Shown one piece after another: positions 38,190 through 49,759 of a DNA stretch of 64,000 bases (positions are counted from its first letter, which is position 1; each line of letters opens with the position of its first letter). This stretch comes from Brasenia schreberi (lineage: Eukaryota > Streptophyta > Magnoliopsida > Nymphaeales > Cabombaceae), in assembly GCA_036023115.1 (NCBI GenBank), contig JAYKKT010000046.1, positions 2,182,501 through 2,246,500 on the forward strand, in the 5' to 3' direction. A program made the translations under genes and the position numbers. Below the pieces are notes generated by a model. It was not told the DNA's origin, ran no database searches, and saw only the letters and a program-made list of their open reading frames with translations.

Positions 38190-38427
38190 GTACACACCTA
38201 TGTTACACGGGTATGTCACTCGTAGTTGCCGGTCGTCCGCCGTTCGCAGTCGCCGGTGATGAGCACGTGAGACAGAGCACAGAGAGGGGATTAGGGTTTG
38301 TTATTTAGATTTATAGTTGAGTTTTGGATCAGGCAACCCATATTTGTATGGGCGTACCCATACCCGGTACATACCGGATAGGGGTACGTTGCCCATAATG
38401 GCGTACCTGTGCAACATAGGGTTTTTT
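36481..38427. mobile_element. candidate non-autonomous TIR DNA transposon
   Basis: The left end at 36488 begins GCTATGTTGCATGGATACGG and the right end at 38420, read on the other strand, begins CCTATGTTGCACAGGTACG, so the ends are inverted repeats of about 10 perfect bases and more imperfect ones. GTTTTTT directly flanks both ends (36481-36487 and 38421-38427), a possible 7-base target duplication, though low in complexity. Just inside both ends lie GGTACG/CCATAC-rich subterminal repeats. The 1.9-kb interior is AT-rich with no transposase that I recognise. A (TA)n microsatellite fills 38111-38185. Confidence 0.45.
38088..38185. repeat. (ATC)n-(AT)n microsatellite
   Basis: About eight CAT/TCA triplets run into more than 70 bases of AT dinucleotide. 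Confidence 0.95.
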
Positions 38428-39587
38428 ATACGCTTTTTAAAAAGATCAAAAATCTATACTCATTGTATCCAAAACGTCTAAGCAATACCAAACTAAGTTT
38501 ACTGACTTTCAGAATTATGTAATCAATGTAAATCAGGTATTTTGGTATGAAAAGAAAATAGTCAAGAGCATCACATGAAAATAAGCAAAATCCAGGAAGA
38601 AGCTTGTTGGTAATAGACATTCGACTATCTTCGTGGGATATACCCCTTCTAAAGCATCTGGGATTTATAAAAACACAAACAACAAACATGTGTATAATAC
38701 ACACACAGAGAGAATCGAATCAATCGATAACGGATATTAATAAGCTTATTGAACATTTATATTCCTGACAAACTGAAGTAGTCTGAGAGTATAATCCATG
38801 AATGTATATCTTGTCACTCTCTTGAGCAATTATGTTTGGCAGAGTTGTGAAGTATGAGACTGTATCTTGAATCGTACTTCCCTAGGAAAAGTAACTTCTT
38901 CAAGTGTATTAAAATTGCTAGAACATATTACGTGATGACAACCAATGCATGAAGTACCATGTCATTCTAAAACCCTCAACTTTTCATCACCTTAAGGTGA
39001 TTAGCTCGACTTTAATGGATTTTGAATCGAGTGAAAACACACATTCTTGGTCTGTGCCGTTGAGTTTCCATAAAAGAATTGCCTGCCAAGTGCATAAGTA
39101 TGTGATTACAGTCATTTCGAATCAGGAAGAGTCGATAAAGGTTCGGTACTGACCTGATCTGGTCTGCTTTCTGATATCCTAGCTAGGTTCAACTCGGATC
39201 CATCAATGAAGAGGGTTCACGAGGAGAGTTGGTTAGGTAGCCAATAGCAAGTGTAAAACTCTCTCGGATCTTCTGTCAGGGTTTGCAATCTTTCTAAGAA
39301 TAATGCACCCAACTCCTATAGCAGAACTCCAAAGTTAAAGAGTGTTTGGGCAATAAGAGTACTGAACAGCCCCCTGTTATGGAAGCCTAGTGTTTCACCC
39401 TCTGCTCACATAATGTCAAAAAGGCTCAGTCAGGTTTTATTAATCAACTGAGAGAACTGAAATATGAAGGTACCGTGGTCTGCACTTTTAATTAGAAACC
39501 TACTGCGCAGAGATAAATATATTAAAAAAGGACGTACAATGAAAAAATAGTGTATTGTTTAGGTTTCGATAGCACCCAGATCAATCA
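38428..39587. other. intergenic, no supported gene
   Basis: No recognisable open frame; the sequence is 3' flank of the remorin gene, which lies on the minus strand. Confidence 0.5.
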
Positions 39588-41122
39588 CTAGCGGCAGGCT
39601 CTGTGAGTTTGTGAGACACCATCGTCACTCTTCATCCTTTCAGATTTGTGAGACACCAAGAATGAGATGTTGTGGTCCGCATGGCTTGCTTCTGCTGCAG
39701 CCCTCCATCTCACTGCTCGCTTCTCCACTGTCCCCATACTCTTCATCAACTTCTCTTCCATATTTGATCGCATCCTCTCTATTTTCAGCTGAGAAAAGAA
39801 ATAAATTTCTCTTCAAAGGCATGAAACAGGATGGGCTTAATGATATATCAACTTTTCTTTATTTTAGCCGCCACTTTACTCGCTTTGTATATTTTGAGAA
39901 CAAAAAGTACGTTTGGACTCCCAGCATGTTTTCTAGTTCAAATATGAAGGAGTACAACCGGTACGTGATGAAGAGACAGCGATGAATATCTTGTTTTTTG
40001 TTTTGATCAGCAAACTGAGGCTAAGGAAGCCCCCCGGATATTAATTTCAGGACCTTCAAGTTGAAGGTTTTTGAATGGACCCCTTGCCAGGAGAGCTGTA
40101 GCTTTATGCCAGTCATGAATATTTGTAATACAGAAGTAGTAGAAGATGATGATGATGATGGTTTAACAATACCTCCAGTTTTTTCAACTCAGCCTCAGCC
40201 TTGGCATCTTGTAGGTTTACCCACGCTTGGATCTTTGCTTCCTCTCTTTGACACCTGAAATGTAAAAGACATAAAATCAGTCTACCATCCACCCTGCATC
40301 TATAATTAACAACCACAAAGTCACCTTGCCAAAAGCAAGGAACACCTTTTCGTTTGATTACTCTTTCCCCTCTAATTTAGTTGGCAAAGACTTTCTATGC
40401 TATCTTCACAGAACTACTTCTACACAGCCCCAGATGTTACCCGAACATGGACAACCGTGGGTGGCTAAGCTTTTCTCTTCAATTAGAAAGGCATCTCCTA
40501 AGGATCTTTCACTGTCTTTACAAAAGCATCAGTATCCAAGAGAAAAGAAGATTCAGCAGCTTGAAAACAAGGATATTTCTACCTGATGCAGCATTCCCTG
40601 ATTTTCTTCTCGCAGGGCACATATTTCTTTACTTCACCAGTACCATTCTCCGAAGTGTTCCATCCCACTTCTTCCCTTTCCTCCCTCGGATTCCAACTAT
40701 TCATTGAGCTACCATCAAACGCTCCAATGCTTCTCAACACAGCTTGAGTTTTACGTATGGATGAAGAGATTTTCTTACTCATGAGACTGCAAACATCTCT
40801 ATCACTTCCCACTTGTCCAATGTGAACACCTGTACCCATATCAATGAGCCCAGCCAAACTAAAACCTTTGGGGAAGTTTCTTGGTGGATTATCATCTGAA
40901 GGAGCTCCGATTGTGCTGGGCGATGATTGGAACTGCTTGCCATTCTTCTTGTTTTCTTTGTGATTTTGAAGAGAGCAGAGGTTTGGTTTTCACCCACTTT
41001 TCTGCTTCCTCCCATTTTGATGGGAGAAGCTTCTTCTTACATTGATTGGTTAAGGTTGTGGGCTTCTTGGCAAGAGGTATGGCCGGATACGTGGCTCCTG
41101 AAATGGGATCATTTAAAGGCAT
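39588..41122 (-). pseudogene. remorin-family gene with an exon-1 frameshift
   Basis: Minus-strand exons: 41122-40583, 40254-40173 and 39788-39588 (stop TAG), with GT-AG introns. Exon 1 starts MPLNDPISGATYPAIPLAKK and carries LPSKWEEAEKWV, residues 33-44, as in the N-terminal part of long remorins. Just after it the frame shifts by one at an AAAA run near 40990, and the rest of exon 1 (QFQSSPSTIGAPSDDNPPRN, DMGTGVHIGQ) is read in another frame that joins exon 2 correctly. Exon 2 reads REEAKIQAWVNLQDAKAEAE, the core of the remorin C-terminal coiled coil; exon 3 continues LKIERMRSNMEEKLMKS and RAAAEASH. Remorins bind the cytosolic face of the plasma membrane. The usual Cys-rich C-terminal anchor is replaced by an unfamiliar tail. 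It may be a recent pseudogene, or an assembly error may have made the frameshift; with one base less it would encode about 273 residues. Confidence 0.8.
40015..40115 (-). repeat. SINE family A copy in remorin intron 2
   Basis: Minus strand: AAAGCTACAGCTCTCCTGGC, then a spacer with CAACTTGAAGGTCCTGA and a GGCTTCC-containing 3' part. The head and 3' part match the other family A copies. Confidence 0.5.
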
Positions 41123-41877
41123 TGTGCATGAGTGCCGGTTCTGACAGGATGCATATGTGAGAGAGACAGAGACACCCAGTATGTGACCGCCGCGGAAATA
41201 TGTATAATGGTCGGGAAATTCTGTGTGTGTGTGCGCGCGCGCAAAATTGCTCCACCTTACTCAAACATGGAGCACTGGAACTTTACTTGGTGGATGCAAA
41301 CCATATCTAAAGACCAGGAATTTCATCATTGATCTTTCCTCTTCTTTTGCTCGAGAGTTTTACCGTGGATTCTGTTGAACACGGGCAGTTAATGATGGTT
41401 GTCTGGCTCGTTTGGCCTCTTCTTCTAGTTGGAGTCAGAGTTACCCAAGTTTTGGTTTGTGATGCAATCTTCTGACAGATGGCTTCGTCCTTCATCACAT
41501 CCTATCCGTTAAACGCATTCTTGTTTTGAAGACTAAATAAGCATTCAGCTGACAATCAGACTACCCTTTTCCAACAATCCTGACTGACGCCATTGGCGGC
41601 AGCTAGCCATTGAAGACCAGCACGCTCTCCTGTCAGTTTACAATTTTAACCGTGCATAGTCGAGAAATTGACCGTGGTCCAAATGTGCATGAAAGGTGAA
41701 GACGAAAAAAGACAAACGCTACACCGGCGGTGTATGAAGTTTCATTGTATATACTCTTGCATACGTTATTCAGGATGGAAATCGGTTCTGTCTGTTGGTA
41801 TTTTGTCTCGTTTGGACCTTCACTGTGAATTGGAAACTAAGCTCTGTCGCGCGTTTAGATCTGTAGCTTTGCTTTTT
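41123..41877. other. remorin 5' flank, no gene seen
   Basis: Probable promoter region of the minus-strand remorin gene, with a GTGTGTGCGCGCGC purine-pyrimidine alternation at 41221-41242 that could form Z-DNA. No other feature was recognised. Confidence 0.4.
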
Positions 41878-42240
41878 TTCCAACAATCGAACTCCCCACC
41901 TAAAGCGGAGAAGTCAAAGAGCCCTACCACTTGAGCTACCGCTCTGAATGCAGGTTTCTTAATTATTGCTTGTTGATAAATCAGAGTGCTGTGAACATAA
42001 AGGCTGAGAGCAGTAGGATTCGAGTCTCTTCTTGTTATAGAGGCCGAGGCCTAACACACACTCACACATGCATTCAGTCGAACTCTCCACCAGCAGCAAT
42101 GATGCTAGAGCGCTCCGCTCTTGAGCTGGTGCTAGTCAGACCTCCATTATGTGCATGTCATACAGTGTATCGAACTCTTGACCTTCTACTTGAAGTCGCT
42201 TTTGAGTCGGCAATCTAACCAGGAGAGCCATGGCTTCATG
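41878..42240 (-). repeat. cluster of three tRNA-derived SINE heads
   Basis: Three units on the minus strand. At 41878-41946: GCGGTAGCTCAAGTGGTAGG with GTGGGGAGTTCGATTG (family B). At 42036-42135: CACCAGCTCAAGAGCGGAGC with GGAGAGTTCGACTG and a 3' GTTAGGCCTCGGCCTC. At 42160-42240: CATGGCTCTCCTGGTTAGA with AGTAGAAGGTCAAGAGTTCG (family A). Confidence 0.65.
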
Positions 42241-42646
42241 CAGAAGAGTGGTTACATATGGCAAACACACGAAGAAGATGGCAGTGCCCTCCATAGCAAG
42301 CAGATGAAACAGAACAGGGCTTTTCGTTTTCCATCCTCCAACTCAAAATCTTCTTCGCATTCAGCCATTTACTTGTTTGAGCCCTTTTTTTTTCTAAGAA
42401 AGCATGTTTGAGCCTAAGACTTGAGTAATACTGAACATGAGCGAAGCTAGACGAATCGAATACGGGTTGCTTATGAGAGCTGCAAGTCTAATATCTATCA
42501 TAGAATTTTCAGTCAAAAGTAAAGTTTTTTACATTTAAATTTAAGATTTATGTCGAAAGGTTTGGTTCAGTTCTAATAGAAAAAAAAATGGTAGTTCAAT
42601 TCATAGCTCTAAAGTTGGAACCGAACCATGAAAATGAAACACAACC

Positions 42647-42653
<7 letters not shown>

Positions 42654-42678
<25 letters not shown>

Positions 42679-42689
42679 GGAGAGAGAGA
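42654..42689. repeat. (TA)n-(GA)n microsatellite
   Basis: TA repeats run into a short GAGAGAGAG and then ATTAGTACAT, a word also found at 49960-49972. Confidence 0.85.
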
Positions 42690-42862
42690 AATTAGTACAT
42701 GCGTATATGAATATATGCTTAAACTTAAACATTCTCAAACATCTCAAGAAGAGAATGGTTGATGCCTTCGAGAAACTGTAAAAAGTACCAATGTATTTTT
42801 TTGCTTTTGACATTTGAATTCAAATCACTGATTTTATCATTTAGAAGATTGAGATTTAAAAG

Positions 42863-43110
42863 CATTTTAAGCATAAATGAGCACATGGATTGCTCTCTCT
42901 CTATATATAATCAATTCAATTCATACTTAAGTCTATTCAAACATTTTCATCGTTCATTCATCATCATTAAGAGAGATTTTAAATAAGCATTTTAAGCATA
43001 AATGAGTATGCACATGGATTACTCTCTCTATATATAATCAATTCAATTCATACATAAGTCTACTCATATTTTCATCATTCAATCAACATCATTAATCATA
43101 GAGATTTTAA
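42863..43110 (+). repeat. tandem duplication, about 124-bp units
   Basis: Copies at 42863-42985 and 42987-43110 share GCATTTTAAGCATAAATGAG, ATATATAATCAATTCAATTC and AGAGATTTTAAATAA-like ends. Confidence 0.85.
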
Positions 43111-43384
43111 ATAAAAAAACAGATCATACCATTATATATTAAACGTAAGTATGAAAAATATAACGGTACAATTTGCTTTTCAAAATCAAATTTTCACAAG
43201 GATAGAGGTGAAAAGGAGATTGAATACAGACCAATATATACATAATGTGTGCAAGTTTTATAACGTGTAAACTTTGGCCAGTAAATACAAATAATGTGAG
43301 GAAAAACCTTCTTGCATCTGAAAAAACATTGATGATCTTCAAAAGTCATCTTGGACATAAACAAAAAATCTCCTCTATGCTTAC

Positions 43385-44222
43385 CAACTCGGTTGATACT
43401 GTTTCTTAATCTAAGCTATGTCATCAGGTGCCCATTTATCTTTTCTAGTTTCAGGGTCCAATTTCGGGTACATCACCCCGTCTCGCTCATTGGGTCATTC
43501 TGGGGTCTTCGACTTGTTCCAATCGATCATCCAATTGACGCGGGCATTGAAGTGGATTTTACCACCCGGCGGATAATCAGCGTAACCCAACCCGGCGAAC
43601 GGGCCAAAGAAAGGTTGACAAATACAATGAAATCCACAGAAAAACCCGAGTTGCAAATCGGCCGACTTTGCAACCGGAGTCTCTGCAAATGATCGTACCG
43701 GAACCACATTGGCACATACCTTAAATGCGCCGCTAAATACTTAATTTACTTAGTTCTTGCGAGGAGTAACGCTGATTGGCCTTGGAGAAGTAGTACGTGA
43801 GGTTTCTCCGGTAGGACGGCCATGTTGGTGGAGACCAGAGCCTCCATTGAAGCTTTCTCATGGAAGGCGATGAGCCTTTGATGATGAGGTCCGGGTTGCC
43901 GAATCTAGGCTGAACCAATTGGTTCACTGTTGCCTCATCGAGTGAACCAGTTGCATTGAGCTTGAAAAATTCTTGGTATCTCTTGATGGCTAACTCGAGA
44001 TTGTCATCGAATTCATCAGGGAAGTCAGTAGCGTCTGTATTGTTATCAAGGTAGCAGAAGTGTTGCAAGTACTGTTTGAGGTAAGGGAGTACGGTATGAT
44101 TTTTGCCTTTACGATGGCCGGAGAGTTGCCGGAATTCTTCGATTGCATGGTAGCCATCGATCAAGTTAAATGTTCTCGAAGGAGCGCCAAAGTTGAAACT
44201 GCTACTAAGGTTCCTAGCTCAT
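43385..44222 (-). pseudogene. matrix metalloproteinase (MMP) pseudogene
   Basis: On the minus strand, 44164-43733 encodes a plant MMP propeptide: YLKQYLQHFCYL, NLELAIKRYQEFFKLNATGS, LDEATVNQLVQPRFGNPD. The cysteine switch, normally PRCGxPD, reads PRFGNPD; its Cys is a Phe codon at 43901-43903. The catalytic domain starts in frame and then shifts near 43725 (FKVCANVVPVRSFAET, SADLQLGFF, PPGGKIHFNARVNW). The zinc-binding HExxHxxGxxH helix is missing altogether, replaced by a short segment with a stop, after which the C-terminal MYPKLDPETRK and DDIA with KKQY are still present. The signal peptide region is lost. Plant MMPs are single-exon genes, so the missing helix is a deletion and not an intron. 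It cannot work as a protease. Confidence 0.88.
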
Positions 44223-45160
44223 GATGTTGGTTGTACCTGGTCTGCATGCAGAGATTTGTGGCTTGGAATCTTTTAAAAAAAATTGCTTTTTAGGGATATA
44301 GGTATAATAATAAATTTTTTAATTATTTTTAAAAATTAATAAAGTTTTTAAATTGTAATTATACTACCTAAAAAGTAATGAATAAACATGACAGATATTG
44401 GATTTGGTTTTCCCTACTCAAAACAAATTTCAACAATCAATTTTAGAAGATGTTGATATTTGAAAAGTAAAAATAAGTGTATTTGATTCAAAAGGTTATG
44501 TTAATTAAAATTTTAATTATTTATCTTTAAAATTAAATAATTAAGATTTATTTAAATATACTAACATGTAATGTTTGTACTATATACCGTGCACTCTTAT
44601 AGAAACACACCCTCTCTCTCAGTAAGCATGTCTCAAACAAGTTACATCAAGAGATAGAGGTTTCCAATTTCATACTCAACCTGATAATTCAATTTGAAAA
44701 TCGAGGTCCACCACACCTACGTAACCGAGAACTGGCTGAACTGAAACCAGAACCAAACTGAAACTGAGAAACCCTACTGTTTGGTTTGGATTTTATCAAT
44801 TGAAAAATTGAACAAAAATCAGCGATTTGAGACCATTGGTTTCAAGTGATTCCGATTTTGAAATCCCACCAATTGAAACGAGACCCAATTTGAGACTGAA
44901 ACCAAAAACAGACCCGAAATCGGTGGAACCAGAGCCAATTCAGTTTGCATTGCAGGTTTTTCTGGGAACCAAGACTTCTGGTCTGGAACCAGCGAACCCG
45001 GTTTACCCGGAGGCCTGAACCCAGGTTGGGTTCGCCTTAACCCGAACCTGACCTTGACCGACCCGTTGATCCGATTTACCACCTCCTCCATAGAGGGGAA
45101 CAGAGGCAGAAAGCAGCGGCATCTTGTGATTGTCATCGACCCGACCCTCCTCTGTGTGGC
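44223..45160. other. intergenic; degenerate GGTTTCGG repeat upstream of PHR2
   Basis: AT-rich to about 44700, then GAAACCAGAACC/GGTTTGGTTT-type degenerate repeats to about 45060, ending near the PHR2 promoter. Confidence 0.5.
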
Positions 45161-45161
45161 T

Positions 45162-45170
45162 CCTATAAAC
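45162..45170 (+). promoter_or_regulatory. TATA box of PHR2
   Basis: CCTATAAAC lies about 57 bases before the ATG at 45226, giving a leader of roughly 25-35 bases. Confidence 0.6.
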
Positions 45171-45225
45171 CCCCAAACCCAACCTCATTTGCCGACACCC
45201 ACACAGTTCGATAGTTCAGTCCGCC

Positions 45226-48200
45226 ATGGACGAACCCACTAAGCTCTTCCTACATGCAGAAGAAGAGGAAGAAGAAAAAGAAGAATGCAGCCGGACGACC
45301 CTCTTCCCGTTCGGCTCCCTATCTCTCTCCCTCTCTCCTTACCATATTCCGTTCCCCAACTTCACCTCTTCGTCTCCACCCACGGCTTTTCTGAAACCTT
45401 CCTTCGTTTCCCTGGCTTCCAATCTCTCCATTAAGCCCTCCATCTCTTCCTCCGCCTTCCTCAACCCTTCTCCTTCCCCTCTTAGCCGGAATTCTTCCCT
45501 GAGATCCGCTTTCAGCTCGTCCACCATCATCAATCCGCTCCGATACAGCCCGGGAAACTCTGCTAACTCTCCCGGCGGCGTTTGCGGCCGGAAAACCACC
45601 ATTGTTTGGTTCCGGAACGATCTTCGCGTCCATGACAATGAGGCATTGAACTCAGCGGACTCGGAGTCCTTGTCGCTGCTCCCCGTGTATATTTTCGATC
45701 CCCGGGATTACGGGAAATCGTCGTCCGGGTTCGACCGTACCGGGCCATACCGGGCGACGTTCTTAATTCAGGCCGTGGCCGACCTCCGGCAGAACCTCAA
45801 GAAGCGCGGCTCTGATCTCGTGGTGAGGATCGGGAAGCCGGAGAAGATTCTCCGGGAACTCGCGAGGAGCACCGGCGGTGATGCGCTGTTCGCTTATAGG
45901 GAGGTTTCGCGAGAGGATGTGAAGGCGGAGGCTGCCGTAGAGACGGAGCTCGCAGAGGAGGGCGTCGAAACGAAGTGGTTCTGGGGGAGTACCTTGTTCC
46001 ATTTAGATGATCTTCCGTTCAAATTGGACGAAATGCCGGCCAATTATGGGGGGTTCCGGGACAAGGTGAAGGGATTGAAGGTGAGGAAGACTATCGAGTC
46101 CGTTGACAGGCTGAAGGGATTGCCTGTTTGCAATGACGAGATCGAGCCAGGGAGAATTCCGACGCTCTCCGATTTGGGACTTAGTCCGATTGCAGCTCAG
46201 GTATTTTTTTCAACCTTGATTCGTTTGATCGTGCACTCTGCAGTTCTTGTTGGTTTTAATTATCAGATTGGTGCGAGAATTTTGTTGGTTTTGATTGCAC
46301 TTTGACTCAATTTGTCAGCTTTAGTTCTGTGAGACATTTGGTACTTTTTCATTCCCACGATTCATAATTGAAAATTGGAACAATATAAGTGGTATCAAGA
46401 ATTTTTGAACTCGAATTTAGAGTGTGGAAGCTCTCCTTCTTTAATGAGATTGAACTTTGCGTTTGGAGAAATAGCTTTCTAGTTACACGTTCTCAGTTCC
46501 TCGAATCTAGCCATCTAGTGGATACTAGTGATGCATGATGACATTGCTCGAGAAAACTATCATTGCAATTAGCGTTGCTGATTCTTTGATTATCATAATG
46601 TTAGAGGCTTATTGTGGATGCTGTCAACTCTCCGAGTTATCTCTCTTACGTCCTCATTCCTTGCATATAATGGCGTTTCATAATGACTTCAACCATGTTG
46701 CTGATATAACAAAATATGTAGGCCAGCTATTATTTGAAAGTTTTCTTTCTTTTGGTTCTCGAATCTTTTGTGCTGATGGATCCTCTAGGCTGCAAGGTGT
46801 CTCGTTGCATGGTAAATCTAATCTGTGAACTTTGCATTCTTAAGCGGATATAGTTGCTTCCGATTCTGGGAAATGCTGCTGAGACTTATGTAGGACTATA
46901 TATGTCGAGTGTTGTTATTTAAAATAGTAAGTTGTTTATTAAACTGTTCATCTTGGCAATAGTAAATCTATCCGATTCTTAATCTAATCTGTGAACTTAT
47001 TTTCTCTCTTACCTAAGGATAGAATCTTAAACTGTCTTGATACGTAGATTGCAAGGTGTTTATTACCCCTTTGCTGATGGGCCAATAGTAAGTTCATCTT
47101 GGCAAGTCATTTGTGTTGTGTTCGTGCTTTTCCAATACTATTGGAGTCAGTAGAAACTACAAATTTGTGGATAATCTAGGAGACACTGCTGTAAAATAAG
47201 GTTGCATCTGTTGTTCAACTTCATGAACAATGTGGTTAGAATTCAAGAGTCTCTGTGAGCTTGCACTGTGATTGAAACAGAGTATCAACTTTGCTGTCGT
47301 GGTAATTTCATGACATCCTGAAGCTTTACTAAAGCAAATATGATAAATAAGAATTAACCAAACTTTGATGGTGATGACAGTTTAGGAGAATCAGGATTAG
47401 AGTGTGGCCAGTTATTCTGGTTCTCCTGATTCCGATTCTGAGAAAGGTCACCTCTACCCTTGTTTCTTGTCAAGATTTTGTTTTCTGAAAAATCATTTGT
47501 TATCTTCTCGTTTAACCTTGTTAATTTCATTTTTTTTCTTCCTTATGAGCTTGTTAATACAAAGATGAATCGGGTGAGAATCATTAACTATTGAGGTGTT
47601 TGTCACTCGATATGGACCGCATCATATTATCTTATAGCAAATATCAATACAAAACGAGGCCCGTATTAGGTCAGGCCAGTGTATCGAACTGTTTCGTGTG
47701 ATTCGGCCAGCCCATATCGCACAATATAGTTTTATGGCACGGTTTCCAACTTTTACTTTTTTTTAAGACCTTTCTTTTTCGTTTCTCCTCTATCTACACT
47801 TGTGGAGGGAGAGATTTTGCTGCTTGACTTGTGAAGCTATGCTTTTTCGATTGGGTGGGTATGATTTATTCATGTTTTGAGGTATAAACTTTTGTTTTTG
47901 TTTTTTTATAGTTCTTTTTCTTGTAAGAATGATTGTTTTCCTGTATTTCACATTGATCTACGGATATATAAACCTTTGTTTTCCTTTATTTTGATAATAT
48001 AATAGATTAGACCAATTGCTTGATTATTTTTCATTACCAGTTAGCTTATCTATTTATTTATATTATGAATTTATGATTATTATTAGTTAATGACAACTTA
48101 ATATAGCCTATGTAAGTACTTACTATCTTATTAATAATTTAAAAAGTCATATACTATTGTTTTGATACAATGCCAATATTTGTCCAGCTTATTTTGATTC

Positions 48201-49113
48201 ATATACATTTTTTAGAATTGTTTTCTATCTTTCTTAATGTTTAAAAGTGTTTTTAGAAAAAATTATAATATATTACAATAGGATATGGTATCATGAGAAA
48301 AATGCCCGTCACAGTACGCTTACTACAACATTGTCATTAACTAGCATGTAAGAGTGAAGAATTATTAACATTTCAGTTGGTTGTCCAATAATCAATAATG
48401 TAAACTCAAAGCAGAATGCAGTATATTGAATGATGGTTCTTGTTGTGCAACTTTCCGATAACATGGTTCATATTTCCCAGAGTGGAAAGCTTCCGGCCAA
48501 TGCCTCTCTTGTAGGAGGTGAAACTGAGGCACTGCAAAAGCTGAAAAACTTTGCAGAAGAATTCCGGGCTCAACTCACCAGCAAGGATGGCGCCAAGCAT
48601 ACCATATATGGTGCTAACTTCTCCTGCAAAATCTCACCATGGTTAGCTGTGGGTTGTCTCTCTCCACGCCACATATTCAATGAAGTAAAGAAGAATATGG
48701 CGAGGTGTCTATAACGCCCTTCCCCCTTTTTTTCTGAGATAATCTTTTAACATACAAATTAGCTGTGGACCCTAAGATTGATCTTATACATCTCATTGTT
48801 TTGATGAGCTGTTTCTGATCTCTAATCTTGCCTCTGCAGTAAGGTCACCGCTGGATTGAAAAATGATACTGGTTCAGCTGATAGTGGATCAAACTGGCTT
48901 ATGTTCGAGTTGTTATGGAGGGATTTCTTCAGGTGCTTTTGAAATGGCAGATATTATTTTTAACTTGTTCGCTAGTCTTTGAACTTTGTTGTGGAGTGTT
49001 ATCTTGTACTCATTCCGTGCGTTTCTGGTTTCAGGTTTGTCACCCGGAAATACAGTTGCGCCAAGACTCCCACAGCTTCTCCTGTTACAGCTTGCGCTGG
49101 TTCGCTTGCATAA
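45226..49113 (+). CDS. PHR2: PHR2, photolyase/blue-light receptor-like protein
   Basis: Four exons join in frame: 45226-46200, 48481-48704, 48840-48932 and 49035-49113; 456 residues. The start is in good context (GCCATGG). Residues 1-120 are Ser-rich with an acidic run at 11-20 and look like a plastid-targeting leader plus linker. The DNA photolyase N-terminal domain follows: TTIVWFRNDLRVHDNEALNS, LPVYIFDPRDYGKSSSGFD, FWGSTLFHLDDLPFK. Exon 2 gives LVGGETEALQKLKNF, GANFSCKISPWLAVGCLSPR; exon 3 NWLMFELLWRDFFR; exon 4 KYSCAKTPTASPVTACAGSL then stop. This agrees with Arabidopsis PHR2 (about 447 residues), which normally ends early in the FAD domain relative to cryptochrome-DASH, so the short C-terminus is not damage. 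Its biochemical role is poorly known. Intron 1 is 2280 bases. Confidence 0.94.
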
Positions 49114-49718
49114 AATTGCAGAACGATTGTTGGAGTGCACAATGAAGCAATGGCTTCCTGATTCAGTTGATAACATGCTTAATGGTTGGAAGGAGCTGAA
49201 GCTCAATATGGCTATATTGAAGGGTCTACTGCTCCCCTCTGGGTTATGTTGCATCTGTTCAGATCTTGTTTCTCTGTTCTGTATCTTTTCTCTTATAGAA
49301 ATCTCTTCTTTGCTAATCAAAACTTTATATTACCTTAATGTTTCTTTTGCTAAGTGATATGTTCTCCATGAATTCTTCATTACAATTAAAAAAAATAAAA
49401 CCAGAGGAAATCACCAAACATGAACCACAGGGTACAGGCCTTGCTCTGCCTGAACGGAGTCGTTTTTGTGGATATCAGTTCGGGTAGGATAAGTCTGAGA
49501 CTCGACCCTTTTGAGATGGTAGGATCTGGCGTGCGGATTGCGGCCTCTGATCTGACCGCACCCGTCATACGGCATTATCCTCCTCGGGAGTTACCGTATG
49601 GTCATGGTGACCGTTTCTAACATGTCACCCGGGTAAGATCTTCAACTCGTCTTCAACCCACAACCCGAAATAAATATACCGACCGGATTACGTTTTGGGT
49701 CCCTGAAATCCAGTATTT

Positions 49719-49722
<4 letters not shown>
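49114..49722. other. PHR2 3' flank, no gene seen
   Basis: 3' UTR of undefined length, then intergenic sequence without recognised features. Confidence 0.5.

Positions 49723-49759
<37 letters not shown>

Noticed and set aside
39611..39985. 124-codon plus-strand frame
   Set aside because: It lies opposite the remorin exon 3, which has clear family similarity and fitting splice sites.
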